Shown here: positions 1 through 8,994 of the stretch, piece after piece | Position numbering within the stretch: position 1 is the stretch's first letter | Layout of the letters: each line of letters starts with the position of its first letter | Assembly (NCBI GenBank): GCA_036824505.1 | Contig: DAITAA010000012.1 | Span: forward strand, 17,397-81,396 | Source: SCUD01 sp036824505 | GTDB lineage: Bacteria > Pseudomonadota > Gammaproteobacteria > Steroidobacterales > Steroidobacteraceae | Reading direction: 5' to 3' | DNA length: 64,000 nucleotides | Notes under the pieces: model-generated | What the model saw: the letters and a program-made list of their open reading frames with translations, nothing else | Told to the model about the DNA's origin: nothing | The model's database searches: none | Position numbers and translations under genes: made by a program

Positions 1-201
1 CATCGCATGCATCGCGGGCATGACGCCGCATTGGTGGCCACCGCCGAGCACATGCAGCTGCACGTCGATACCAACACGAAGCGTACAGTGCCCATCGGTC
101 CCGAAGTACGAGAACAACTTGAACGCCTCGCGGCAGCGCATGCGACACTGTCGGCCCCACGTGAGCGCGGTCGTTCGATCGGTCTGGAACGGGACCGCTG
201 A
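1..201 (+). CDS. cdhB: Betainyl-CoA thioesterase-like protein (5' end outside window)
   Basis: The reading frame is open from base 1 and ends at TGA 199-201, so only the last 66 residues are present. The stretch 'ATAEHMQLHVD' followed by a 'PEV' turn is typical of the C-terminus of hot-dog thioesterases of the carnitine pathway, which release glycine betaine from betainyl-CoA. In some proteobacteria this domain is the C-terminal half of a fused L-carnitine dehydrogenase/thioesterase, and the missing 5' part could be that dehydrogenase. The TetR gene starts 3 nt downstream, so the two are probably co-transcribed. The BKACE enzyme at 4886-5785, which would make betainyl-CoA, supports the assignment. 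The catalytic part lies outside the window. Confidence 0.6.
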   Translation, partial: HRMHRGHDAALVATAEHMQLHVDTNTKRTVPIGPEVREQLERLAAAHATLSAPRERGRSIGLERDR

Positions 202-204
202 GTC

Positions 205-846
205 ATGCCGAAGCTGGTCGATCACGACCAACGTCGCGAGCAAATTGCCCAGGCCGTATGTCAGGTCGTAGCCAGGCATGGATTCGAACAGGCAACTGTC
301 GCGCGAATTGCAGATTCCGTGGGATTCACCACCGGCATGGTGGCTCACTATTTCAAGTCCAAGAACGAAATGATGCTGGCCGCCCTTCGTCTGATTCTGG
401 AGCGCATGGAGCAGCGTCTGCTCCGGCGCGACCAGCAAAGCGGCGATCTGCTGGAGGTGCTCAGCGAATCGTTGCCTCTCGACCGGCTGCGCCGCGACGA
501 ATGTGCGTTCTGGACCGCGTTCTGGGGCATGGTTCCGACCAGTCGAAGCGCGCGGCGTCTGAATGCCGGCGTGCACCGGGAATATATGAGCCTCTTCGAG
601 CGCTGCATCGCCACGCATTGGCAGGAATGGCAGCGATGGCCAGGCACCGTGCGCAGGAGGGTTCTTGGTTCGATCATGACGTTTATCAATGGCCTGACAG
701 CAAGTGCCGTAACCAGCCCGGCCGACTGGCCAGCCGCGCGGCAGCTTGAGCAACTCGATTTACAGCTGCGCCTTCTCCACAACTGGGCCAACAGCGTCCC
801 GATCAAGGCGCGGAAACCCCGCAGCGCGCGCAGCGGCGCCTGCTAG
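205..846 (+). CDS. TetR-family regulator, BetI-like
   Basis: This 213-residue protein has an N-terminal TetR DNA-binding domain (residues about 10-57; 'VARIADSVGF' then 'MVAHYFKSK' is the helix-turn-helix) and a C-terminal ligand domain with the 'FWTAFWG' element seen in BetI-type repressors. BetI relatives sense choline, betaine or related quaternary amines. It sits 3 nt after the thioesterase gene and 14 nt before an acyl-CoA dehydrogenase gene, so it likely controls the surrounding betaine-type catabolic genes. The ligand is inferred from context only. The second TetR protein of the window (26882-27628) carries a similar 'FAFWGE' element, so the two may be related. Confidence 0.85.
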   Translation: MPKLVDHDQRREQIAQAVCQVVARHGFEQATVARIADSVGFTTGMVAHYFKSKNEMMLAALRLILERMEQRLLRRDQQSGDLLEVLSESLPLDRLRRDECAFWTAFWGMVPTSRSARRLNAGVHREYMSLFERCIATHWQEWQRWPGTVRRRVLGSIMTFINGLTASAVTSPADWPAARQLEQLDLQLRLLHNWANSVPIKARKPRSARSGAC

Positions 847-860
847 CAGAGGGAAAGACC

Positions 861-2024
861 ATGGATTTCTTGCTATCGGACGAGCAGCAGCTGATCGTGC
901 AATCGACGAGACGATTCGTCGAACAGGAACTCTATCCGCATGAACAGGAAATCGAGAGTACCGGCGTCCTGCGCGACAGCTTGCGCCGCGAACTGAAGGC
1001 CAAGGCCATAGCGGCGGGATTGTACGCCGCGAACATGCCGGCGGAACTGGGCGGCGCCGGTCTCGATACGGTCAGCTGGGTTCTTTACGAAAAAGAACTC
1101 GGTCGCGCCAATTACGCGCTGCATTACACTTGCGTCGTCCGCCCGTCCAATATCCTGCTTGCCTGTGTCGGCGAGCAGCGCGAACGTTACCTGTTGCCCG
1201 CCGTGCGCGGCGAGAAGATGGACTGCCTGGCATTGACTGAGCCAGGCGCGGGTTCGGACCTGCGTGCCATCAAGACCAGTGCGGTGCAGAGCGGCGACAG
1301 CTTCGTCATCAACGGCACCAAGCATTTCATCAGTCATGCCGATCATGCCGATTTTGTCATCGTATTCGCCGCCACCGGTACCGAGCCGAGCCCGAGAGGA
1401 CCGCGCGCGCGATTGACCGCCTTTCTGGTCGACAAAGGCCACGCTGGATTTACGGTGCGCGAGGGCTATCGCAGCGTTTCACACCGCGGCTATAACAACA
1501 GCATTCTGGAGTTCGACAATTGCCGCGTGCCGACCTCTGCGATACTCGGCGAACTGCACCAGGGTCTGGAAGTGGCCAATACCTGGCTTGGTGCCACAAG
1601 ACTCCAAGTCGCGGCTACCTGCCTGGGCCGTGCCGAACGGGCCCTGGATCTTGCCAAGTCCTGGTCGGTCGAACGTGTCCAGTTCGGACAGCAGATCGGC
1701 AAGTTCCAGGGTGTCAGTTTCAAGCTCGCGGACATGGCCATGGAATTGCGGGCAGCAGAGCTGATGGTGCTGGAAGCGGCCTGGAAGCACGATCAGAAGA
1801 TTGCCACGGATCTCGACATGGCGATGGCCAAGCTGAAAGCGACCGAGATGTTAGCCATGGTCGCGGACCAGGCCCTGCAGATACATGGCGGCATGGGGCT
1901 GATGTCGGACCTGCCGCTCGAACGAATCTGGCGCGATGCACGCATCGAGCGAATCTGGGAAGGCACCAGCGAGATGCAGCGGCACATCATTTCCCGCGCA
2001 TTGCTGCGGCCACTTGGCGGCTGA
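861..2024 (+). CDS. Acyl-CoA dehydrogenase, possibly acting on gamma-butyrobetainyl-CoA
   Basis: The 387-residue protein has full-length acyl-CoA dehydrogenase architecture: an N-terminal helical domain, a middle beta domain with the FAD/substrate motif 'ALTEPGAGSDL' (about residues 125-135), and a C-terminal helical domain with 'QIHGGMGL' and 'RIWEGTSEMQ'. Such enzymes make 2,3-enoyl-CoA using FAD and pass electrons to ETF. The start ATG follows an AGAGGGAAAG ribosome-binding site. It lies next to a CaiD-like hydratase and an ADP-forming ligase, which suggests oxidation of gamma-butyrobetainyl-CoA to crotonobetainyl-CoA. It could also act on another short or branched acyl-CoA. Its end faces the convergent hydratase gene with a 27-nt gap. 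Confidence 0.85.
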   Translation: MDFLLSDEQQLIVQSTRRFVEQELYPHEQEIESTGVLRDSLRRELKAKAIAAGLYAANMPAELGGAGLDTVSWVLYEKELGRANYALHYTCVVRPSNILLACVGEQRERYLLPAVRGEKMDCLALTEPGAGSDLRAIKTSAVQSGDSFVINGTKHFISHADHADFVIVFAATGTEPSPRGPRARLTAFLVDKGHAGFTVREGYRSVSHRGYNNSILEFDNCRVPTSAILGELHQGLEVANTWLGATRLQVAATCLGRAERALDLAKSWSVERVQFGQQIGKFQGVSFKLADMAMELRAAELMVLEAAWKHDQKIATDLDMAMAKLKATEMLAMVADQALQIHGGMGLMSDLPLERIWRDARIERIWEGTSEMQRHIISRALLRPLGG

Positions 2025-2051
2025 AGCTGACGATCGCCCTGCCGGTCGGCC

Positions 2052-2828
2052 CTATCGACCTGTCCAGCGCGGCTTGCGTTTCTCGGTGAATGCCAGGGCG
2101 CCTTCCTTCAGATCCTCGGAGTGCACCACTTTCTGCACCAGGTCGAGCGAATCGTGCAGCGCAAAGGCTTCGTGTTCCGAAACCATTTCCGTATGGCGCA
2201 GCAGCTGCTTGATGGCCGGGAACAGTAGCGGCGGCCCCGCGGCCAGTTGCTGCGCAATTTCGCGCGCCTTGGCCAGTGCCTGCCCCTTGGGCACCACATG
2301 ATTCGCAAGTCCCCAGTGCATCGCCTCCTTGGCATCCATCCAGCGGCCGGTCAGCAGCATCTCCAGCGCGACATGATAGGGAATGCGCCGGCGCAACTTG
2401 ATCGAACCCGCATCCGCCAGCACGCCGACATTGATCTCGGGCAAGGAGAATTTCGCGTGCTCTTCCATCACGATGAGATCCGTGCCCAGCACGATTTCAA
2501 AACCACCGCCACAGGCGATGCCGTTGACCGCCGCGATCACCGGCTTGTTGAGATTTTTCGGGTGATTCAGCCCGCCAAATCCGCCCGCACCCCAGTCCTC
2601 ATCGGAATCCTCGCCGGCTGCAGCAGCCTTCAGATCCCAGCCCGGGGAAAAGAAGCGCTCACCGGCACCGGTGACAATTGCGACACGCATGTCACGGTCA
2701 TCGCGAAACGCCTCAAAGGCCGCGTTCAGCGCGAGACTTGCCTTCCGATCGATCGCGTTGGCATTTGGCCGGTCAATGGTGACCTCGAAGATCGGCCCAT
2801 TGCGAGATATCCTGATCCCATCATTCAT
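2052..2828 (-). CDS. caiD: Carnitinyl-CoA dehydratase-like enoyl-CoA hydratase
   Basis: The 258-residue crotonase-fold protein resembles Escherichia coli CaiD along its length: an N-terminal 'RPNANAID', the 'FFSPGWDLKAAA' oxyanion-hole region, 'IACGGGFE', and a C-terminal 'HSEDLKEG' followed by 'FTEKRKP'. CaiD interconverts crotonobetainyl-CoA and L-carnitinyl-CoA. The gene is last in a three-gene minus-strand operon and overlaps the 3' end of the ligase gene by 8 nt. With the BKACE enzyme and thioesterase nearby, the product probably joins an acyl-CoA route from crotonobetaine or gamma-butyrobetaine to carnitine. Substrate preference is inferred from similarity and neighbours. Confidence 0.8.
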   Translation of the reverse strand: MNDGIRISRNGPIFEVTIDRPNANAIDRKASLALNAAFEAFRDDRDMRVAIVTGAGERFFSPGWDLKAAAAGEDSDEDWGAGGFGGLNHPKNLNKPVIAAVNGIACGGGFEIVLGTDLIVMEEHAKFSLPEINVGVLADAGSIKLRRRIPYHVALEMLLTGRWMDAKEAMHWGLANHVVPKGQALAKAREIAQQLAAGPPLLFPAIKQLLRHTEMVSEHEAFALHDSLDLVQKVVHSEDLKEGALAFTEKRKPRWTGR

Positions 2829-4884
2829 GTTGCGAATTCTCCTGAATTCTGATCAGCGCATCGACCGCGATGACGCCCAGACCCTGCGGCCGGACAATCA
2901 GCGGATTGACATCCATCTCCACCAGGGTCTCGCAGTGGTCGGCAGCGTAGCGCCCAATCGCCATCACCGCATCAATCAGTGACTCGATATCGCCGGCAGG
3001 CTTGCCGCGAAAGCCTGCCAACAGGGGTGCAATTTTCAGTCCCTGCAGGGCGGCTGCGACCGAGCGACGGGTCCACGGCGGCAGCAGGCTGGCCCGGTCC
3101 TGCCAGAGCTCCGTGTGCGTGCCGCCGGCGGCGAGCACCAGAACCTGCCCAAACTGCGCGTCGACGACCAGACCAACCAGGACTTCGGCCACGCCGTCCG
3201 TAACCATGTTTTCAACCAGCAACTGCGGGGACAGTGCCGACATCTGTGCAGCGGCTAGACTTGCCTCGGCCGTTGATCTGACATTGAGCGCGACCCCGCC
3301 GCGATCGGATTTGTGCGCAATCCCTGTGCCGGTCGCTTTGATCACCACTGGAAACCCGAGCTCGGTGGCAGCCGCCGCCACATCGGCGCAGGCGACGATG
3401 CGACTACGCGGCACCGGAACTTCATAACGGGCCAAGGCCGCTTTGGCGGCGTGCTCCCCGATGAACAAGGTCGCACGGCGCGCGGTTTGCGGCAGCCGGG
3501 GGACCGGAAATTCCTGCAGCCGCTCGGCAGCGCCCATCGCGCTCGCCTGATCGAGAGCCTCCAGCCCTTCACGGAGGCCTTGCAGCGGTACCACGCCGCG
3601 AGCCAGGCAACCCTCCCGGATCGACGCGTTCAATGTTTCAGGCAGCGATGCCAGCACGACCGCGCGCGGCCTGGCGCCGCCGGCAGCCCCGACAAACTGA
3701 TTGATCACGGGCGTGTACGCAGACAGATCGCAACGCGTCTCGGGCGGGCAATCGAGCATGAATGCGACTGCATCGACGTTCTCGCTCAGGACGGCGTCGA
3801 AGACCTTGCGCAGCGCCGCGTGTTCAAACCAGAGATAGGTATGGATATCGAACGGATTGGCGATGCTGACGCGGTTCGACAACAGGCCACGCAGCAGCTC
3901 GACCTTGTCGGGCGAAAAGGCCGGGAATTCGAGCTGCAGCTGCCTTGACAGGTCCGAAGTCATGGCCATGTCGCCGCCGGACGTTCCCAGAAAGATGACG
4001 CGCCGGCCTGCGAGTGGCCCGCCGGCGTGCAGCAGTTTCAGGGTCTCACACAATGCCCCCAGCGTTTCGCAACGCGCAATGCCTGCCTGCCGGCAGAAGG
4101 CATCGAAAACGGCATCGCTACCCGTCAGGGCACCGGTGTGGCTGCGCGCGGTTCGAGCCGCCGCCAACGTGCGCCCGGACTTGATCAATGCCAATGGCTT
4201 GCCGCAGGTGCGCGCCTTGTGGGCGGCGCGCGCAAACCCGGCTCCGTCCTGTACACCCTCGAGATAGAGTCCGATGGCAGTCACACGCGCGTCATCGCAC
4301 AGTTCGGTGATCAGGTCGGCCGCCGTCAGCCGGGTCTGATTGCCGATGGTGATGACATAGCCCAGTGGCAGTGACCGGTCGCTGAACATCAGGGTGAGCG
4401 CAATCGTTCCGCTCTGACAGATCAATGCCACGCCGTGCTCTGGCGACTTGCCGACGACCTGATCAGGCCACAGAGCCACATGATCAAAGAAATTGACCAT
4501 GCCGTAACAGTTGGGGCCGAGAAACGGCATCGCGCCTGCGCTGCGACGCAACTCCTCGGTCAATTCACTTGCGGCTGCGGTATCCATTTCGGCAAAACCG
4601 GAACTGAAGCAGACAAAACCGCCGGCCCCGCGCCTGGCCAGCGCCGCAGCGACTTTCGGTACTTGATGGTTCGGCACGGCCACAAAAGCGGAATCCGGCG
4701 ATTCCGGCAGATCATCAATGCTGCGGAAGTATTGAACATCCGATGTGGACGCGCGGCTGGGATGGACGCGCCACAGCTTGCCTTGATACCCCACTGCAAG
4801 GGACGCCCTGGCAACCGCTTCCGTCCAGCCGTGCTCGCCAATCAGGGCAACGCTGCGCGGCGCGAGCATGCGGCGCAAAGCCAT
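2821..4884 (-). CDS. ADP-forming acyl-CoA ligase (acetate-CoA ligase family)
   Basis: The 687-residue protein has the order of single-chain NDP-forming acyl-CoA synthetases: an N-terminal CoA-binding Rossmann domain ('SVALIGEHGW'), a succinyl-CoA-synthetase-like middle with 'LICQSGTIALTL' and 'FLGTSGGDMAM', and a C-terminal ATP-grasp domain beginning near residue 480 with 'FPVVIKATGTGIAHKSD'. The family forms acyl-CoA from acid, CoA and ATP with a phosphohistidine intermediate. It starts 1 nt after the BKACE stop codon and overlaps caiD by 8 nt. It may replace the AMP-forming CaiC as the betaine-CoA ligase. A second member of the family is encoded at 18927-21044. Confidence 0.85.
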   Translation of the reverse strand: MALRRMLAPRSVALIGEHGWTEAVARASLAVGYQGKLWRVHPSRASTSDVQYFRSIDDLPESPDSAFVAVPNHQVPKVAAALARRGAGGFVCFSSGFAEMDTAAASELTEELRRSAGAMPFLGPNCYGMVNFFDHVALWPDQVVGKSPEHGVALICQSGTIALTLMFSDRSLPLGYVITIGNQTRLTAADLITELCDDARVTAIGLYLEGVQDGAGFARAAHKARTCGKPLALIKSGRTLAAARTARSHTGALTGSDAVFDAFCRQAGIARCETLGALCETLKLLHAGGPLAGRRVIFLGTSGGDMAMTSDLSRQLQLEFPAFSPDKVELLRGLLSNRVSIANPFDIHTYLWFEHAALRKVFDAVLSENVDAVAFMLDCPPETRCDLSAYTPVINQFVGAAGGARPRAVVLASLPETLNASIREGCLARGVVPLQGLREGLEALDQASAMGAAERLQEFPVPRLPQTARRATLFIGEHAAKAALARYEVPVPRSRIVACADVAAAATELGFPVVIKATGTGIAHKSDRGGVALNVRSTAEASLAAAQMSALSPQLLVENMVTDGVAEVLVGLVVDAQFGQVLVLAAGGTHTELWQDRASLLPPWTRRSVAAALQGLKIAPLLAGFRGKPAGDIESLIDAVMAIGRYAADHCETLVEMDVNPLIVRPQGLGVIAVDALIRIQENSQHE

Positions 4885-4885
4885 G

Positions 4886-5785
4886 CTAGCGAAGCCGTAA
4901 CCGTTCGCGTGTTTCGGTTGCAGTCAAAATACGCGCACCCATGGCCTCGACGATGGTGCGCGCCTTGGCAACCAATTGCGCGTTGCTCGCATAGACGCCC
5001 TTGCTGAGATACAAATTGTCCTCGAGACCCACCCGCACATTGCCCCCCAGCAACACGGACTGTGCGACCCATGCCATTTCCATGCGGCTGATGGCAAAAC
5101 TGGTCCAGATGCAGTCCTCAGGCAGCGAATTCACCATGGCCAGCAAATGCCCGACATCCGCCGGAACCCCGTAGGGGATGCCGCAGCACAACTGCGCCAG
5201 GATCGGGGTATCCAGCAGCCCTTCCTTGATCAGCTGCTTTGCGAACCAGAGATTTCCGGTATCGAAGATTTCGAGTTCAAGCTTCACGCCCAGATCCCGC
5301 GCAATCTGCGCGCCCTTGCGCAAGTAGTTGGGCGTCGACACGTAGGCGCGGTTGCCATCGCCGAAATTGAGGCTGCCGCAATCAAGCGTGGCGATGTCGG
5401 GCCGATAAAGCCCTTCGTGGCACAAGTCGATAACATGTTTCATGCGTTCTTCCTGTGTCACGAAGTCGCTGCCCGGCGCGGGCGTATCTGCCAGCCCGTT
5501 TTCGCCCACGACGATGTAGCCGCCCATGCCGCAGGTCAGGTTCACGATGACGTCGGTCCTGCTGTCGCGGATTATTTTTACGACCTCGCGGTAGTGACGG
5601 GTTTCCATGCTGAAGGCGCCCGTGTCGGGATCGCGCACGTGAATGTGAACGATTGCGGCGCCGGCCTCTGCGGCCGTGATTGCCGCAGCGGCGATTTGCT
5701 GCGGCGTCACCGCGCAGTGAGGGCTCCTGGTAACCTTGGTGTCATCGCCTGTGACGGCACAGGTGATGAATACTTCCGGGTTCAT
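4886..5785 (-). CDS. cdhC: BKACE-family (DUF849) enzyme, probable dehydrocarnitine cleavage
   Basis: The 299-residue protein is a beta-keto acid cleavage enzyme: it has the zinc-binding 'HIHVRDP' motif (His47, His49), 'VNLTCGMGG', 'LELEIFDTGN' and a C-terminal 'VGLEDNLYL'. BKACE enzymes use acetyl-CoA to split 3-keto acids. The carnitine branch converts 3-dehydrocarnitine to acetoacetate and betainyl-CoA. The betainyl-CoA thioesterase remnant at 1-201 and the CaiD-like hydratase support this branch over 3-keto-5-aminohexanoate cleavage. It heads the operon with ligase and caiD. A GAGGAG ribosome-binding site precedes the ATG, and a perfect palindrome lies 11-24 nt upstream of the start. Confidence 0.8.
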   Translation of the reverse strand: MNPEVFITCAVTGDDTKVTRSPHCAVTPQQIAAAAITAAEAGAAIVHIHVRDPDTGAFSMETRHYREVVKIIRDSRTDVIVNLTCGMGGYIVVGENGLADTPAPGSDFVTQEERMKHVIDLCHEGLYRPDIATLDCGSLNFGDGNRAYVSTPNYLRKGAQIARDLGVKLELEIFDTGNLWFAKQLIKEGLLDTPILAQLCCGIPYGVPADVGHLLAMVNSLPEDCIWTSFAISRMEMAWVAQSVLLGGNVRVGLEDNLYLSKGVYASNAQLVAKARTIVEAMGARILTATETRERLRLR

Positions 5786-5795
5786 GCTGGCTCCT

Positions 5796-5809
5796 CGTTA
5801 TATATAACG
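5796..5809. promoter_or_regulatory. Perfect 14-bp palindrome, probable shared operator
   Basis: CGTTATATATAACG is a perfect palindrome in the 89-nt gap between the divergent BKACE operon and the NCS1 permease gene. On the minus side it follows TATTAT/TATCAT-like -10 candidates and sits just ahead of the ribosome-binding site. On the plus side it precedes a GATAAT-like -10 (5815-5820). It could therefore control both directions. The shape suits a dimeric GntR- or TetR-type repressor. The protein that binds it is not known. Confidence 0.5.
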
Positions 5810-5874
5810 ACTATGATAATACTGCCACCGCAACTGGAAGGCGACCGGCGCCGCGGCGGCTGCCGGGGGACCTG

Positions 5875-7281
5875 ATGCTGGAACTGCTGGAAAAGCGCTC
5901 GATCGATTACGTGCCGCTGGCGGAGCGACGCGGCAAGGTCTGGCACCTCTGGCCCGTCTGGTTCAGTGGTGATGCACATCTGGCGACGCTGGCAGTGGGT
6001 GTCCTTGGAATCGCGCTCGGCGGCAATCTGTTGTGGACCACCCTCGCGGTCCTGGGCGGCTGCGCATTGGGCACCTTCTTCATGGCATTCCACGCCACTC
6101 AGGGTCCGCAACTGGGACTGCCGCAACTGATTCAGTCGCGACCCCAGTTCGGCTATATGGGCGCGCTGCTGGTTTGGGTCGTCGCACTGATCGCCTATAT
6201 CGGCTACAACGCGTTCAACGAGGTGCTGGTCGCCCAGACCGTGCGGCGGCTGACCGGCCTGGGGGCGAATCTGGACCCGCTCATCATGGTGGTTTTCACG
6301 GTGCTCGCGACCGTGATCGCAGCAGTCGGCTACGACTGGATACACAAGACCCAGCGCTGGGTCGCATACACCATGATTACGGCGCTGCTGATATTTTCGG
6401 TTGCGGCGCTGTCCAGGATCGAATTGCCGGCGAGCCACTGGGATCCAGGCGGATTCAACCGAACCGCCTTTCTGGTGCAGTTCTTCGCGGCTGCGGCTTA
6501 CCAGCTGAGCTGGTCAATCTATGTTTCCGACTATTCGCGCTACCTCCCGCGCGAGGTCTCGGTGCGCGAGTCGTTCTGGTGGACCTATCTGGGGGCCTTC
6601 GTCGGCGGTGCGTGGATGATGCTGCTTGGCAGTCTCGGGGCCGCGCTCTATCCGCAAGCTGAAGTTGCAGCGGCCATGCAGTACGCCGCCGATGCGGCGC
6701 TGCCAGGACTTGGTCTGCCGTTGCTGTATGCGGCCCTGCTGGGCCTGGTCACGATCACCAGCCTGAACTCCTATGGCGCATCGCTGGCGCTCATGTCGGT
6801 CGCGGATTCGGTTCATCCGGCGCCCGCCTCGACCGGCAAGCGACTGGTCTGCCTTGCCATCGTCACCAGCGCGGCGCTGGGCCTGGGCCTGCTGGCATCT
6901 GCGGATTTCGTGCACCGCTTCGGCGACCTGCTGGTGCTGCTGCTCTACCTGATGACGCCCTGGACGGCAATCAACCTGATCGACTTCTACGTCGTTCGCA
7001 AGGGACACTATTCCATTCGCGAGATCTTCAATCCGCGCGGCATGTATGGCCGCTGGAATTGGCGTGGCATCACGACCTACCTGGTCGGTTTCATCGTCAT
7101 GATTCCGTTCTTCGGTTCCGGCATGTATCGCGGCCCGATCGCCCAGGCATTGGGCGGTGCGGATATTGCAATGCTGGTGGGCTTGCCGGTGGCGTCGCTG
7201 CTCTACTGGGCGCTGTGCCGCAACCTCGATCTGGCGCGCGAACGGCGCCTCGTCGAGATCGCCGACCAGGGGCTCGACTAG
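5875..7281 (+). CDS. NCS1-family (cytosine/purine-type) permease
   Basis: The 468-residue, strongly hydrophobic protein has roughly twelve membrane segments and NCS1 hallmarks: an N-terminal 'FSGDAHLATLAVG', 'ATQGPQLGLPQLIQSRPQFG' after the second segment, and a late 'TPWTAINLIDFYVVRKG'. NCS1 carriers import nucleobases, allantoin, hydantoins or thiamin-like compounds by cation symport. It is divergent from the BKACE-ligase-caiD operon and shares the palindromic intergenic region. It may import the substrate of that pathway, but the family gives no direct support for carnitine transport. A GGGGGA ribosome-binding site precedes the ATG. Confidence 0.85.
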   Translation: MLELLEKRSIDYVPLAERRGKVWHLWPVWFSGDAHLATLAVGVLGIALGGNLLWTTLAVLGGCALGTFFMAFHATQGPQLGLPQLIQSRPQFGYMGALLVWVVALIAYIGYNAFNEVLVAQTVRRLTGLGANLDPLIMVVFTVLATVIAAVGYDWIHKTQRWVAYTMITALLIFSVAALSRIELPASHWDPGGFNRTAFLVQFFAAAAYQLSWSIYVSDYSRYLPREVSVRESFWWTYLGAFVGGAWMMLLGSLGAALYPQAEVAAAMQYAADAALPGLGLPLLYAALLGLVTITSLNSYGASLALMSVADSVHPAPASTGKRLVCLAIVTSAALGLGLLASADFVHRFGDLLVLLLYLMTPWTAINLIDFYVVRKGHYSIREIFNPRGMYGRWNWRGITTYLVGFIVMIPFFGSGMYRGPIAQALGGADIAMLVGLPVASLLYWALCRNLDLARERRLVEIADQGLD

Positions 7282-7338
7282 CGCCTCGGCCCGCCGCCGG
7301 GGTGCATGCCACGGCACCAACTGCGGCCGCAACGGCTG

Positions 7339-8994
7339 TCAGGGCGGCTGGTTCCGCGCGCGGATTTCGTCGTCCTGGCCGGTGAGCTGCCAGTGGATCA
7401 GCGACACGGGGATCATGCCGGCGCTGTTGACTTCGTCGAAATAGCGCTTCATCGAGAAGTCCTTGCCGAGCTGGTGCGAGCGCACGCGCAGCAGATTTTC
7501 CAGCAGGTACTTCCCAGTGACGTAGCTTGCGCCGTAGGCAGGCTGGCGCAGGTAGAGTTGCTGCTCGAAGCCGAGCAGGTCGAGGTCCGGCCGCATCCAG
7601 CCGCGCGGCGTCCACTCGACCTGGAAAGCTTTCGCCTGCTTCAGGTCGAACTGGTTGTCATGCGCATAGAGGGAGGCAAGGCCGCGCGCCGCGCGCTGCG
7701 CCAGCATGATCCAGACGACCTCCCGCGCGCGCGGGCGCAGGTCGAACAGGCCGGCATGCAGCATGAATTCCTCCATGGCGGTGGCCATGCCCTCGGCCCG
7801 GCTGTCCCAGATGTTGTAGAGCAGGGGACCGCGGCGGACGGGGCTCGCATGCGGCTCGTCGCGCATCTGCGCGAGGTCCCACCAGTGGTAGAAATGCGTG
7901 AACAGCGCCAGCGGCTCGTAGTGGCTGGCGATCGAGAAGAAATTGCGCTTCTCGATCGGCACGAACTGGCCGACCTGGGCGCGCAGCGCCGGGTCCATAC
8001 TGTCGCGCATCGGGTAGAGATCCTTGCTGCGCAGGAAGTCGATGTAGCGCGTGATCTCGTTATTGGCGCGCTCCTGGTATTCCTCGGGAGTGGCGACCGC
8101 CGTCAGTTCCGGCAAGCCGGCATTGCGCGCTTCCTCGAGCCTGAGCGATGCGTGCGCACGCGCCAGTTCGCGCTTCAGCAGGTCAACCTCGTCCTGCCAG
8201 TCCATCGGCACCAGGACGACGTTTCGCAGGTACCAGCTGTAGTTGTCCCTGCCAATGCCGGACGGGCCGGTCTTGGAAGGCGCCTCTGCGTCCAGCCAGT
8301 CGATCAGCGCGACGGTGGCAGCACGGGCGTCCGCAATCGCCTTCTTCAGGACTCGCCCATTGCCGCGCGTCCTTTCCGCGAGGGCGTCGAGGTCGGCGAC
8401 CTGCGTGCGAAGCGTGCCCGCACCGGTGACCCAGAGATCGCGCGCATTGCCCGTCAGGTTGCCGCGTGCCTGCTTGCACAGCGGCGGAATCACCGCGAGT
8501 CTGCGCGCCAGCTCGGCTTCGGCCGGCTTCGACAGCGGAAACGAATAGGTCCAGACTTCCACGGTGGCATGGTTGGTCGGGCCTTCGTGCGCCGGCGTAT
8601 CGCTCTGTTCGGTCCACAGCGTCTTGTACCAGGCGGGGTCGCGCACCCAGGGCTGGAGCACGCGCAGGTTGAAGTCCATGCCGTTCATCTCGGCCCGCAC
8701 GATCTCGTAGTCGACACGCTGCTCCACCGGCCAGGATGCGGGATTGATCGCCGCCAACTGCCGTTGGTATCCCTTGAGTTCTGCTTGCCGGCGCGCAGAA
8801 GTCGCGGCGGTGTAATCCGGCGCGCCGTCGCGATCGGGCGGCACCTCGAAGGCGCGCCACTGCGCGAACAGCGACACCAGGTCCTCGTAGCTCCCGGATG
8901 TGGCGCTCTCCTGCGAGGCACTGGCCTGGACGCTGATTATTGCTGCGGCGGCCGCAACCAATGTGAATTGGCGAAGTCCTGATCGAAAATGCAT
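7339..8994 (-). CDS. DUF885-family exported protein
   Basis: The protein has 551 residues from the ATG at 8994. I chose this start over an upstream in-frame ATG (9207) because a signal peptide follows at once ('RQFTLVAAAAAIISVQASA', cleavage near residue 28). The upstream extension has no family character and would overlap the alkB start. The C-terminal half carries the DUF885 pattern 'DSRAEGMATAMEEFML' and 'RQPAYGASYVTGKYLL'. DUF885 proteins are periplasmic or secreted, probably zinc-peptidase-like hydrolases of poorly defined function. The gene is convergent with the NCS1 gene (57-nt gap) and divergent from alkB. I see no clear partner gene. Confidence 0.75.
   Translation of the reverse strand: MHFRSGLRQFTLVAAAAAIISVQASASQESATSGSYEDLVSLFAQWRAFEVPPDRDGAPDYTAATSARRQAELKGYQRQLAAINPASWPVEQRVDYEIVRAEMNGMDFNLRVLQPWVRDPAWYKTLWTEQSDTPAHEGPTNHATVEVWTYSFPLSKPAEAELARRLAVIPPLCKQARGNLTGNARDLWVTGAGTLRTQVADLDALAERTRGNGRVLKKAIADARAATVALIDWLDAEAPSKTGPSGIGRDNYSWYLRNVVLVPMDWQDEVDLLKRELARAHASLRLEEARNAGLPELTAVATPEEYQERANNEITRYIDFLRSKDLYPMRDSMDPALRAQVGQFVPIEKRNFFSIASHYEPLALFTHFYHWWDLAQMRDEPHASPVRRGPLLYNIWDSRAEGMATAMEEFMLHAGLFDLRPRAREVVWIMLAQRAARGLASLYAHDNQFDLKQAKAFQVEWTPRGWMRPDLDLLGFEQQLYLRQPAYGASYVTGKYLLENLLRVRSHQLGKDFSMKRYFDEVNSAGMIPVSLIHWQLTGQDDEIRARNQPP

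Noticed and set aside
7306..8982. 558-codon plus-strand open frame
   Set aside because: Antisense to the DUF885 gene, which has a signal peptide and family motifs.
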